Shown here: in pieces, positions 13,083-25,000 of the stretch | Layout: each line of letters begins with the position of its first letter | Numbering within the stretch: position 1 is the first letter of the stretch | Assembly: GCF_049243985.1 (NCBI RefSeq) | Contig: NC_135375.1 | Location: forward strand, 55,820,674 to 55,884,673 | Length of the DNA stretch: 64,000 nt | From: Paroedura picta | Taxonomy: Eukaryota; Chordata; Lepidosauria; Squamata; Gekkonidae | Direction of reading: 5' to 3' | The notes under the pieces: model-generated | Told to the model about the DNA's origin: nothing | Seen by the model: only the letters and a program-made list of their open reading frames with translations | Databases searched by the model: none | Translations under genes and position numbers: made by a program

Positions 13083-16000
13083 GATTTATTTCCTGCCACT
13101 CCCTTGCGGCTCGTGGCGGGTAACAGCGTCCCAGAATCCCTATTCAAACCCCATTAAAACAATAATAATGTTACCAATATTACCGGCATGGCAAAGAACG
13201 GCAACTCAACTTCCCCCCCTCCCACTACTAGTGGGTGGAGAGGAGGTCCTGATGATGTTTTACTTCGGGTCCAAATCCCGAGTCCCCTGGCTAGAGAGAC
13301 ACAGGAACTCAAGTGACTTTTCTCAAGCTTTGCCTGGTAAATAAAAATCAGTACTGGTCCTATGAAATCAAAGGCATAAGTGGCCCAGAATTTCAAGTGG
13401 AATTAGCTTTACATGAAAGTAGACAGTGAGACTTTGGGGGAAACTAGGTGATCCACTTTTATTAGGCAACGGCTTGGCCTTGCAGACAACAACAGGGACT
13501 GCAGTTGCCAGCAGTAGGTCTCAGGCTTCAGAAGGGAAGACATCACCAGCCAAGCAACAAACTGTGCTTCCAAGCGAGGCACTAAACCCACACCAAACCA
13601 TGAGCTAGTGCCTGTTGCATTACAGAACGCAAAAAACTTTACTACTACTACCATATAATACATAATATCTTTTATAAAAGTTTACCTTGCAGGTGTGGCT
13701 GTTAAGATCTATACGGCAATTGCTGTGGGAGACTTCTGAAATGAATGCAATGGTTGCTGAATAGGCTCCCATCACCTATAATGTTTATTCCTTTTGGAAT
13801 TGAGCAGATATGTCACATGAGTTTCCAGTGTATGAATCCAACACTCATGCCACTGTACACCACATTGTACCTTTCAGGTTAAGCGTTGTTGTTTTTTTTT
13901 AAGTACCTTGGATTCAATTTCTAGATTATCCTTTAGCCACTGGAACTCACCTTTTAGTAATAGAGGCAGAAACTAAATTTATAAACCACATATTTACAGT
14001 TTATGAACACTTGGGCAAAAATCTTGATGATGGGAGCCCATCTAGTAATTGATGGTACTAATCCAATTTAGTTAGGAACCTAAAAGGAAACTTAAAAACA
14101 TCAACATATATCAAGCACTTTTGCACAAATCCGAAGCATTTTGACACATGGATAAAAGAAGCCTGAATGTATTCTCATGTGTCTCATGGAATATAGGTCT
14201 GTACATGGAATATAGGTCTGTACATACAATGGAAAGGTCTGTTCAAAATCACCGAGCAGAGATATTGAACTTGAATGAATTTATGACATGGCAACTATAT
14301 GTGTGACTTTTCTTGTTACAAAAGGAGTGTTAATTTGAAAATGGATGCAGTGCTCAGACCGAACTGTACAAAATAAAAATTCATGAATTTGTTTTAATTG
14401 TATCTCTCTGCAACATACGTTGCAGTAAATGTGTTTTTAAAGTAAATTTTTGAAGTAAATGTGTGTGCATGGTGGGATATGCTGGGGCCAAGAAGTGGAA
14501 GAGAGCTAATGAAGGCAAAGAAAAGGAGTGGTCGGATGGAATAGTTATGTGAATCAAGGCAGTATAGGCATTAACATTTAGTTTCACCTAGAATATCTCC
14601 CAAACTGTTTAAAAACACTTTCTCTTGGAGTGTAAATTACATGCTTAAGATAACTTTAAATTTCTGAATTTGCTAATATATGAAACTGAACATTCCTCAT
14701 TCATGTAGAGGAAATGGCTACCTATCTTCGTTATGTGAGAAGACTAGATTTCTTTGAAAAACCAGACTATGACTACTTAAGAAAGCTGTTTACAGACTTG
14801 TTCGATCGGAAGGGCTATATGTTTGATTATGAATATGACTGGATTGGTAAGCAGCTGGTGAGTACAGCTAAACAACTCTGTAGAATGCTTATGACAAAAC
14901 TATTAAGAGTGCTTGCCTACAATATAACCCACATTGCAACCCCTATTCTCCTTTTTTTGCAAGACATAAAAGAGATTTTTAAACATTTTGAGAGGGCAGT
15001 TTGTTGGTGTTTGTCTTATGGTGTTAGTAGAGAGTCTCTACTAGTAGAGAGAGTTAGTTTTTCTGAGACAAAGTACAGCTGTAGAAACTTTAATTGCTGT
15101 ATGTTTCATATTGTGTGTATCTGACTCCTGTTGCTCTGTTTTGTTGTATGGTCCAATTGAAGGTGTGAATGAGATTGTATTTATAGAAATTAACATAGCA
15201 TTTTAAGATGCTGGTCCTTTCAGTTGAAAAGTCATGTGAACTTGTAAAATGTGCACATTAAAACTTACCAAATGAGATCATGTTGATTAACAAAATGCAC
15301 AATAAATTTGAATTGCTTGTAACCTAGTGGTAATTAAGTGCCACTTGGATTGTTATATTGAGCCTTTTTTTACATGGAGCTTTTTTTATGAAGCTGTAGC
15401 AATTATTCAGCTACCCCTACTGGTGTGCTTTATGAGATTATTTAATTTTTTCAAAGAAATAATATATCTCCTTTAGTTTTTGAAAAGAATCTTCAGAGTG
15501 TGAGCAAAAAAAAAAGCTTGGGAGGCAGCATAATGAGATTAACAAATAGGATCATGCAGTACTAGCTTCCTGGCCCATATATATACCTATGCTAGTAATT
15601 TAAGGGTGCTGTTTTGGTTTTGGTTTTTTAAATGACAAGCCTGCTTTGAATGATAATCATTCTTTCCATAAAATTAAGTATAGCTAGCTTAATTTTATAG
15701 CATCTTAAATACCATTGCAGTAAGGTTTTCAAAATAAGTATTAGCAACTATTTGAAAACCAACACTTTTATTATATGTATACCTTTTTGTTCATAGCCTA
15801 CTCCAGTGGGTTCAATCCATTCAGATCCTGCAGTATCTTCCAACAGAGAAGCACATCAACACAGAGATAAGATGCAACAGTCCAAAAATCAGGTATGTTG
15901 TCCCACAATAACATGCTGTAATAATAGTTTTGCTGTATTTGTACTGTAAATGTGCTGTATTTGTGCATCTGTTTAACAGTTTTGATGTATGCTTACCATA

Positions 16001-19000
16001 CCTATTTTAAGTTAGGATCTCAATTCCTTCTAAAGCAGGATTTCAACTTGATTAGAGTTTCAAGTTCATGAAATCAAAATAAACACATTTGGAAATAGTT
16101 TTAGCTCAGCAAAAATAATTATGTCATAGGTTTTAGTGAAAAAGAATTCTCATGTGAGAGCTGTGTGTTGTTATGAAAGAACCTAAGCATTGAACTGTAT
16201 GGCACAGTTTTGTAAATGTCACTACAGTAATTTGAACATGTATTGAACATAGTTTGCCCTTTGGATGGGCTATAATTCAAGTATAGCCTACATTTATATA
16301 TAAGATCTATTAGCTGGCTTTAGTGATATGAAAAAGCCTTCATAGTATGTAATGGGAGTCTAACGCCTTCATGAACTAGTACTTTTCATGGTAAGGTAGT
16401 GGGAGGAGCCTGGCATTTGCAAGAGGCTTACTATTAGTAATGCAGGCCTATGCAGAAGATGGCTGGAACTTCTCAGACTGAAATGGTGAGAGGTACATGG
16501 ACCAACTGAAGCACTGTTAAATAGCCAGTGCTAATTATCCATAGCTCATATTTATGTAGTAGTTGGTTTGTGCAGTAGGATTCAGTAAAAGGAGAAAATC
16601 TAGATTCATTATCAATCTTTTGTGCACATGGGGACTGCTCATTACAGCCAAAGACTCCAGGGGGCATTGTGCACAGCAGCCAGAAGGGACCACTTGCTTC
16701 GATGTAGAAGCACCCCCTTCCAACCTTAGTTCTAGGGTTGTGCGTGGCTGCATCTGAATTGGCTGCTCCAGGCCGCTGCAGCCAGCGCTTCACCATGGGG
16801 GGGGAGGGTACGTGAGGCGAGGCGCTGGCTGCGGCAGCCTGGAGCGGCCAATTTGGATGCAGCCGTGCACAACCCTACTAGTTCCTCTTTTGCTGCTGAA
16901 GAAGGTCCTGCCTTTTGAGTCTCCAAGACTCTGTGCATGAGGAATTGTTTCCCTAGTTAGCTGGGATTACTCATAGCTCAGAAGACACTTTTAAAAAATG
17001 TAACTGTTGGGAGGATAGATAGAATCATAGAGTTGGAAGGGGCCATACAGGCCATCTAGTCCAACCTTCTTCAATTGATCAATTGAGAAAAGTAATTCTT
17101 AATTCCAGTTCAAAGGGTACAGTTTATAGGGCCCATGTTGGATTTGTACCTCCCAATAGAGTCCAAGCTGTTTCTGTTTTAGTTAAGCTCTTTAAATAAA
17201 ATCAGTTCCAATCAGTCTGGAAGATCCTTTGCCTGTTGGGCTATGTAGCTTTGATGATGACTGTCTTGCCAATGGCTCCTGCAGCTCTGGTTTCTTCACA
17301 TTACAGAACTAGTTCACACCTGCCTACCCACAGTGACCCCAAATTCATGCCCAAATTATCCCCAGTACCACCAAAAATCTCCGGAGTCCAGCCTGATCTG
17401 GAGGAAATTCACCTACCATCTCACAGGAGCAGTTAGCAATTCCCTGGGGATGTAAAGAAGGCCCACAAGAGATAAACACTCACACATCCCTTCCTGCCCA
17501 CCCCCTAACAATCTGTCTAAGTTTATAAAATCAGTATTCAAATATAATATGGAATCAGTATTTACTGCTTCAAACAGACAACACTGTTTATAAACACAAA
17601 CAAGCAAGGGGGCACAAAGTCCAGGAGTCTATGCCAGGAGGCAACACAGTCCTAGTATTGAAGCTCAATACTTACCTTCAAGCCATGCATATTCCTGGAA
17701 GGTTAAACATGGAGGCAGACATTGAACAGAGCAGGGTTGCTTTCTCACAAATGGCCCATAAAGACTGTGTATCTGGAACCCATTTTCACCCTCTGGAGAA
17801 GGCTGTGAGATTTTGCTATTGAGAGGGCACATTGGCTTGCTAGGGAATGCATTTCAAATACATTGGAGAGGAGCTCTCTTTTATACATTCACTCCATTTC
17901 CACTTCTAAACAGGGTTATAGAAAAGGCCAGGAGAGAAGAAATCAGACATGATTTTGGCAGTACCCTTTTGACCTTGTCAAAGCTGGTTCCCAGCCCTTA
18001 TAGAGATCTCCAGGGGAAGACACTTTCTTTTGCCCAAACTGCGGGATATAATCAGTGTCAGTCAGGTCCCTCATCACAATCTCAATCACCTCAACCTATG
18101 ATTTTGAAGCTTGAGAGAGATTTACTATTCTCTCAGGAGGTTAATAACATCTGTACACCGCCCGTGGCGCCGCGGGCGCCACGGACTAAATAAAACAGTA
18201 AGGGGTTCTGGGGCGGGATGTGTCCGGGATGAGGAAGGGTCCAGATTGGACCCTTCCTCATGACAGACAACCGGAGGGACCAAACGGCAGGCGCGAAGCG
18301 CCTGCCGATTGGTCCCTCCGATTCCCAGCCCCAGCAACTGCGAGCCGCGCTCAGCGCGGCTCGCAGTTGCTCCCGGCCTGACATGGTGAGAGGCGCGAAG
18401 CGTCTCTCACCGCGTCAGGCCGGCCCCAAGGAAGCCCCCGCCGCAAACACAACACAAGACTCCAGCCGCCGAGAAGCTGCAGAAAAAAAAGAAACACCCC
18501 CGGAGGAGCCTTTCACCGCTAGCGCGACGAGAGGCAGCAGAAAAAAAAACCCCTGTAGGAGCTCCAAGCCGCCGCGCCGACGAGAGGCAGCAGAAAAAAA
18601 TTAACCCTGTAGGAGCCTTTCGCAGCTCCAAGCAGCAGAAAAAAAAACCCCTGTAGGAGCTCCAAGCCGGCACGCCCACGAGAGCTAGCAGAAAAAAAAA
18701 ACCCTGCAGGAGCCTTTCGCAGCTCCACGCAGCAGAAAAAAAAACCCTGTAGGAGCCTTTCGCAGATCCAAGCAGCAGAAAACAAAACCCTGAAGGAGCC
18801 TTTCCCAGCTCCAAGCAGCAGGAAAAAAAAACCCTGTAGGAGCTCCAAGCCGGCACGCCCACGAGAGCTAGCAGAAAAAAAAAACCCTGCAGGAGCCTTT
18901 CACAGCTCCAAGCAGCAGAAAAAAAAACCCTGTAGGAGCCTTTCGCAGATCCAAGCAGCAGAAAACAAAACCCTGAAGGAGCCTTTCCCAGCTCCAAGCA

Positions 19001-22000
19001 GCAGGAAAAAAAACCCCTGTAGGAGCTCCAAGCCGGCACGCCCACGAGAGCTAGCAGAAAAAAAAAACCCTGCAGGAGCCTTTCACAGCTCCAAGCAGCA
19101 GAAAAAAAAAACCCTGTAGGAGCCTTTCGCAGATCCAAGCAGCAGAAAACAAAACCCTGAAGGAGCCTTTCCCAGCTCCAAGCAGCAGGAAAAAAACCCC
19201 CTGTAGGAGCTCCAAGCCCACGAGAGCTAGCAGAAAAAAAAAACCCTGCAGGAGCCTTTCACAGCTCCAAGCAGCAGAAAAAAAAACCCTGTAGGAGCCT
19301 TTCGCAGATCCAAGCAGCAGAAAAAAAAACCCTGTAGGAGCCTTTCGCAGATCCAAGCAGCAGAAAACAAAACCCTGAAGGAGCCTTTCCCAGCTCCAAG
19401 CAGCAGGAAAAAAAACCCCTGTAGGAGCTCCAAGCCGGCACGCCCACGAGAGCTAGCAGGAAAAAAAAACCCTGCAGGAGCCTTTCACAGCTCCAAGCAG
19501 CAGAAAAAAAAAACCCTGTAGGAGCCTTTCGCAGATCCAAGCAGCAGAAAACAAAACCCTGTAGGAGCCTTTCCCAGCTCCAAGCAGCAGAAAAAAAAAA
19601 AAACCCTGTAGGAGCCTTTCACAGCTCCACGCAGCAGGAAAAAAAAGCACCTCCTGGTGTCCCCTGGGTCCTAGCGCCCATTGCATTCCTGGTTGCAATG
19701 GGCTTTCTTGCTAGTTCTTCTGTATTTCTGTAAACCCACTATAAATCTTATGTGTATAAGTGGAGATAGTTTTACATCTGGTGTACTGGGGAGGGAATTG
19801 GCTTCATTGCAAATCATATTTGAAGAATAAGGGCACATTTAAAGAATAAGGGTATGGCTTATTCTTCCCTAAAAATCCATCTCACCTTACCATAGGGAAG
19901 TGGGATGGAGGTTCAGTAGTCCCCCACCATTTATCCAAAAGATTTCTTAAGGGACTATGTAACCTTTGTGCACTCCAGGACACTTTGATTCCCCAGTGGT
20001 TTCTTTCTTTTGCTTGTTTTGACATAATGGATGCCATTTGAACCCAACTGCTACTTGTTCATTGTCTGAACTCTCAATGAAAGTCTGCTGATGACTGTTA
20101 CATCAGCTAGGAAAGTGAGTGATCAGCTCTTGAGGTGAATCCCCTATTTTTAAAGATTTTTTTCCCAAGATGGTTATTCTCTTCGGTTCCTACCTAAAAC
20201 AGTTTCTGAGTTCCATTTATCACAGGATATTATTTTGCCACTATTTTTCCACATTGTTCAAAAGTGAGAGAAGGTTACGCTCTCCAGACATTAGAAGGAT
20301 TAGAAGGGACCTTTTATTTTACTTGAAAAGAACCATGGAGTTCCATAGAGACAGGTTTTATTTACCCGTTTTGCTGATCCTAATGGAAAGAAGGCTTCTT
20401 CTCAGACAGATGGTTTGTTTCCACCATTAGAAAATGCTATTAATTAGCCAGGATATTGTGCCTACTAAACATTCATGCCCATTCTGCGAGGGCTATAGCT
20501 TCTTCTGCGGCTTTTCTCGATTGAGTACTGTGGACAGAGATCTGCTGGACTGCTACATGGTTTTCAGTAGAAACATTAGGCAGATACTTTGAAAGTATCA
20601 GAAAATTGGTGACACAAAGAGAACAACACTCATAGAAGTACTGTGTGAAAATTTTCCTGGTAAATCCATATTAAATACAAATTATATAGGCCCATTTCTA
20701 GTTTGAATTGATCACTGAGCGATATCCCTTTTGTGCTGTCAGTCACAAGTCTGTTTCTCATCAGTGCCATCTTGATCAAGTTACTATTGAAGTATTAGTA
20801 GGAGGGAGATACTGTTTCTTTTTCCCCATGCATATTTGTGGGGAAGGCAGTATTGCACTTGCTGTTCAAATAAAGTCAGCATACCCCACCACCTGGTTAA
20901 TAATTTGCTAGAATTCCCATGTGGGACTGCACAGAAGATTGATGATGAAAACAAAGTTGCACTTAGCTGTGGTTCATCAGGCATCTTCTGTGTAGGCACA
21001 CATACTTTCTTCCAGCCGTGCTGCATGCTCTACTTCAGCAGCATTAGAGGGTGGGTGGGGGCACTGCTATGTGGGAGCATGTGGCTCCTGGGCAGGAACA
21101 AGCTTTTGGCTCTAGCACACAGTGCTCCTGGAGTCTCTTAGCTGTAAAGACTTTTCCAGTGACAGGCCTGCTCATGTACAGTCCCCATGTGTGCCAGCAC
21201 AGAAGATCCTAGATGAATAATAGCTACAGGTAAGTGCAATTTTGTTTTAGTCTTCACTTACATAAATTTGTTCTTGTGCACTTAAGCTCTACTTTGCAAC
21301 GGTGGTCTTTTATATTTTAAAATTTATTTTATATTTTAAATATAAAATTTATATGTAAATTTTATATTTTAAAATGCTGCATTAACATTTTCACTTAAAT
21401 GTCAACAATGTGATGAAGTTCATATTGTTTTTAATATTCAAAAATACCAAAAGTGACAATCTATACTAACTTAGTGTTATGAAGGTTCTGAAGATCTCTA
21501 CATTTTTGGTGGAATAATTCAACAAGTTTTAATATGTTTCTTTTTGTTCAGTGATTCTAAGCTGTTGTTCATTAAAAAGAAAACTTATCCCATCCAAAGG
21601 ATGTGAAACTTGAACCCACTCCTGTCTTGCATGGGACTTCATGTTTGAAGTTTTTGTTTATTCATTTAAATTACTATTATAATGGGGAAAAACTTTAAAC
21701 ATGTGTCTTTCTGCATTCTGATGCATATGTACTGCTTTGTGTGTGTGAGTACATGTGTTCCTGTGATTATTATGTAGAATACAGTTAATTAGCAGCATGA
21801 GATGTTTAATATGTTCTGGGTTCTTATTCCTCCTCTTTCATGCATGCTTAATGTATTATAACTCACAGTCGACAGACCACAGGGCAGCTTGGGATCCCCA
21901 TCAGGCCAACCCCCATCACTTGAGAGCTCACCTAGCAGCTGACAGACATGGTGGCTCGGTACAGGTATTTTCTGTTCTTTGCATGACTACTTCCACATCT

Positions 22001-25000
22001 AGATCTCCTTGGCAACATGTGCCTTGTGTCTAGTTTTCTACTGAAAACTCTTAGCTATGACTGCTATTACATTCCCTTGATTATAATAGCCATAATGAAA
22101 AATCATGCAAAAGTTGACTATTCTGTCTCTACAAATGCTTGTGGAAGATAGCCATCTTTTTCTTTTTTAAGAAGCTTATAATATGTGTTATCTTCAAGTC
22201 TGTTCCTGTGTAATTCTTGCAAAATGTTGTGTTCTGGAGCATTCTTATTAAAACATCTATTTTAAAAGTTTATGTTGCTGTCATTACTGTTCCTGAGAAA
22301 AAATGTTCTCAGATTCCAGAAACAAGATGGAAGTTGCTTAATGCTATGTCTGTGGAACTGTCCCTCCACCCCATCTAGACGACCAGCACTGTCAAGGTCT
22401 GATAGTGCTAGCCCTTGTTAAACAGTTGGAAAAGGTCTTAACCTTTCAAAAGCTTATACCTTGAAAAAAATTTCTGTCTCTTAAGGTGCCACTTGACTCC
22501 AGTCTAATTGTTGTACTGCAATATACCATCTGAAACTATCATCATGCAGATAATCAAAAGTTGTGTAGCATGATCTCCCTCTCCAGTCATACTTTGGTCT
22601 TTACAGAAAGATCTTTAGTCACACAAACCTGTTTTCTGATTAGAGATCTGTTTGGAGAGCAAGCTTGGTGTAGTGGTTAGGAGTAAGGACTTCTAATCTG
22701 GCATGCCAGGTTCGTTTCTGTACTCCCCCATATGCAGCCAGCTGGGTGACCTTAGGCTCACGACACTGATAAAGCTGTTCTGACCGAGCAGTAATATCAG
22801 GGCTCTCTCAGCCTCACCCACCTCACAGGGTGTCTGTTGTGGAGAGAGGAAAGGGAAGGCGACTATAAGCCGCTTTGAGGCTTCTTCAGGTAGAGAAAAG
22901 CAGCTTATAAGAACCAACGCTTATTCGTCTTCACTCGATTGGAGTGTATGAGTATAAAAAGCAGGTTTGGATTCTGTAACTTCAACTTTTTTTTTTGGCT
23001 CTGTCACTAGCATCTAATGTATCTGTTTAATGGGAAAAGAACAGCTTGCGAGTTTACTGTTCTTGATAAAGCTGTAGTACTGTCTGGAAGCTCTTTGTGC
23101 TTAAATGGTATGATAGAGAGCTTATTGCAAGTGATTTGTATTCAGTGTTCAGTTGTCATTAGAGATTATATATCCTTTTACAGTGCTATTGTGGTTGGCA
23201 TATATGTTTACTTACTAAGATTTGGGTATAAGACCTGATCTAGCACTTTGTATTATGTGGTGTAATTAGCCTGATTGTTATGCTTTGAATGATAGATTTG
23301 TGTGACTACTTCAGAAATACTGTTTGTACAGTGTGTCACCTTTATTCTGTCCTACAGTTCTATATTTTTCAAAATTTTAATAAAGTTGCCAAAGTGGGTT
23401 TCTTCTAGAATTTCTGAAGATGATATCCTGGGAGATCTTTGCCTGTAACATACAAGGATATAAGAAGGACGGTCTAATTATTAAACCAAACAGAGAGAAA
23501 AAGACCTATCTAATGGCGATACAATAAATATATTCATAAAAGAAAGAAAAGTGTCCTTTTTTGTAGTTTTCCTTATCTGTTTATTCTGTAGGACTTCTGT
23601 CAAAACGACATCCAGGTAATATCCGTTTTCAGTGAGATTCTTTCATCAGTGACAAGTCCTCTGAGTCTTCAATATTTTTATCAATATTATAGTTATCAAG
23701 AATTTAAATCTTATATATATAACTAGTAAAAAAGCCCATTGTACACCAAATACAATGGGCGCTAGCAGGCGGGGGCAGAGTGAGGGACTGGCGAGGGTAG
23801 GGTGAGGAAAGGTGGCTTACCCATGAGAGGGCTGTAGCGACGGCGGGCGGCTTCTTGGCGGTGTCTTCTGGCTGGCGGCCATGTTTTTTGCCGGCGGTGT
23901 CTTCGTCGAGGCTTGCGGGGGCTCGACAAGGGAGCCCCCGGCAGTGGCGCGGAGCGCGGCTGCCAGGGGCTCCCTGCCCGGCGGCTTGACGCGGCAAGAG
24001 GCACCCTTCCTCATCCCAGACAGAGCCCGCCCTAACTCCTCCCACACAGCCCTTACGGCTTTATTTAGTCCGCGGCGCCCATGGCGCCGTGGGCTGTGTT
24101 AAGATAATAATATAATACTGGCCACAGGCTCACATAGGTATGGGGAATTCCTGGTTTACAGGATTGCTTTAAAAATTGTCAATAGACTTGCAGCCTGATT
24201 TGTGCTGTTTTATCTTTCATGATCACAAAAATGCATGCAATGCCATCATCAGGAAAAGTACAGCACAAATATTTTAATAATTTGAATTGTCCAAGTTAAT
24301 CCTGTACTGCCTTATTTTGATCACACAAGTGCTGTTTTTTTCTTCCTTAGGGCTCTGTAGGAGGCTCTAGGTAACTCCACTTAGATAATCTTGTGTAGAA
24401 GAAATGAGCCATAATTTTTCTAGATACTAAGAAGAGGGATAGGGGAGAGGGGCTATATTCCAGCACCAAAACAGCTTTTTTTTAAAATTGGGATCTTATT
24501 GCTACTATCAGATCTTTTGTTATGCGGCTGTGGCACATTAAGACATGGACACTGAACACTTTAATTTGAACCTAATCTAACAGATTTTAGCATCATAGTT
24601 ACAGAGAGTTGTAGCCTGTTATCTTTGTTTTAAAGTTCTTTTTCTTGTTATGTTCTATAATAGCCTACATTAGGTTTAGCAGATATAAAGCCACTGAGTG
24701 CAGCATCATAAAATGGAAATCTAGAGGTAAACTAGTTTTCTGTTCTCATCTTTTGAATTTCAGTGGATACAGGAAGGAGAATGGCATTCAGTTGTTAATA
24801 AGGTTTGTTTATTCTTTAAAAAGTAATATCTCAAACATTGGGCAATGGTACTTTGGAGATGTTGTCCTTAGTGTTATGCTTCAGTTTTTAAAAAAATATT
24901 CAAGCTGTTGACAGATTTATATAAGAATGTTCATCGTGCCAGTATAAAACATTTTTCAAAGCTCTTTGTACTTTTTTCTATGTAGCTTCTGAAAACAACA

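Larger units (their letters stand above)
11878..14708 (+). other. CSNK1G3: CSNK1G3 intron
   Basis: The start (to about 12080) is the source of the duplicate at 20660-20880. Then come an unassigned stretch from 12120 to 13020 with a diverged repeat pair, the ATT microsatellite, and unremarkable sequence to 14708. Confidence 0.65.
15893..21868 (+). other. CSNK1G3: CSNK1G3 intron with minisatellite element and exon duplicate
   Basis: Six kilobases holding the MITE at 16733, a CR1 end, the GC-rich minisatellite-bearing element at 18150-19716, the DIRS-like fossil and the exon duplicate. The segment 17080-18150 is unassigned. A palindromic AT-rich stretch lies at 21308-21375. Confidence 0.75.

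Noticed and set aside
14858-15124. Read-through of the CSNK1G3 exon into the intron (frame open to 15124)
   Set aside because: A consensus gtgagt donor at 14858 and the conserved next exon at 15797 show the frame beyond is intronic.
18407-19138. 243-codon minus-strand frame of [15 protein letters not shown] repeats
   Set aside because: It is the minisatellite read in a stop-poor frame. Frame and composition follow the repeat unit, and no known protein looks like this.
18480-19650. Could the regular array be a CRISPR?
   Set aside because: Units are contiguous without unique spacers, in a eukaryotic intron. It is a minisatellite.
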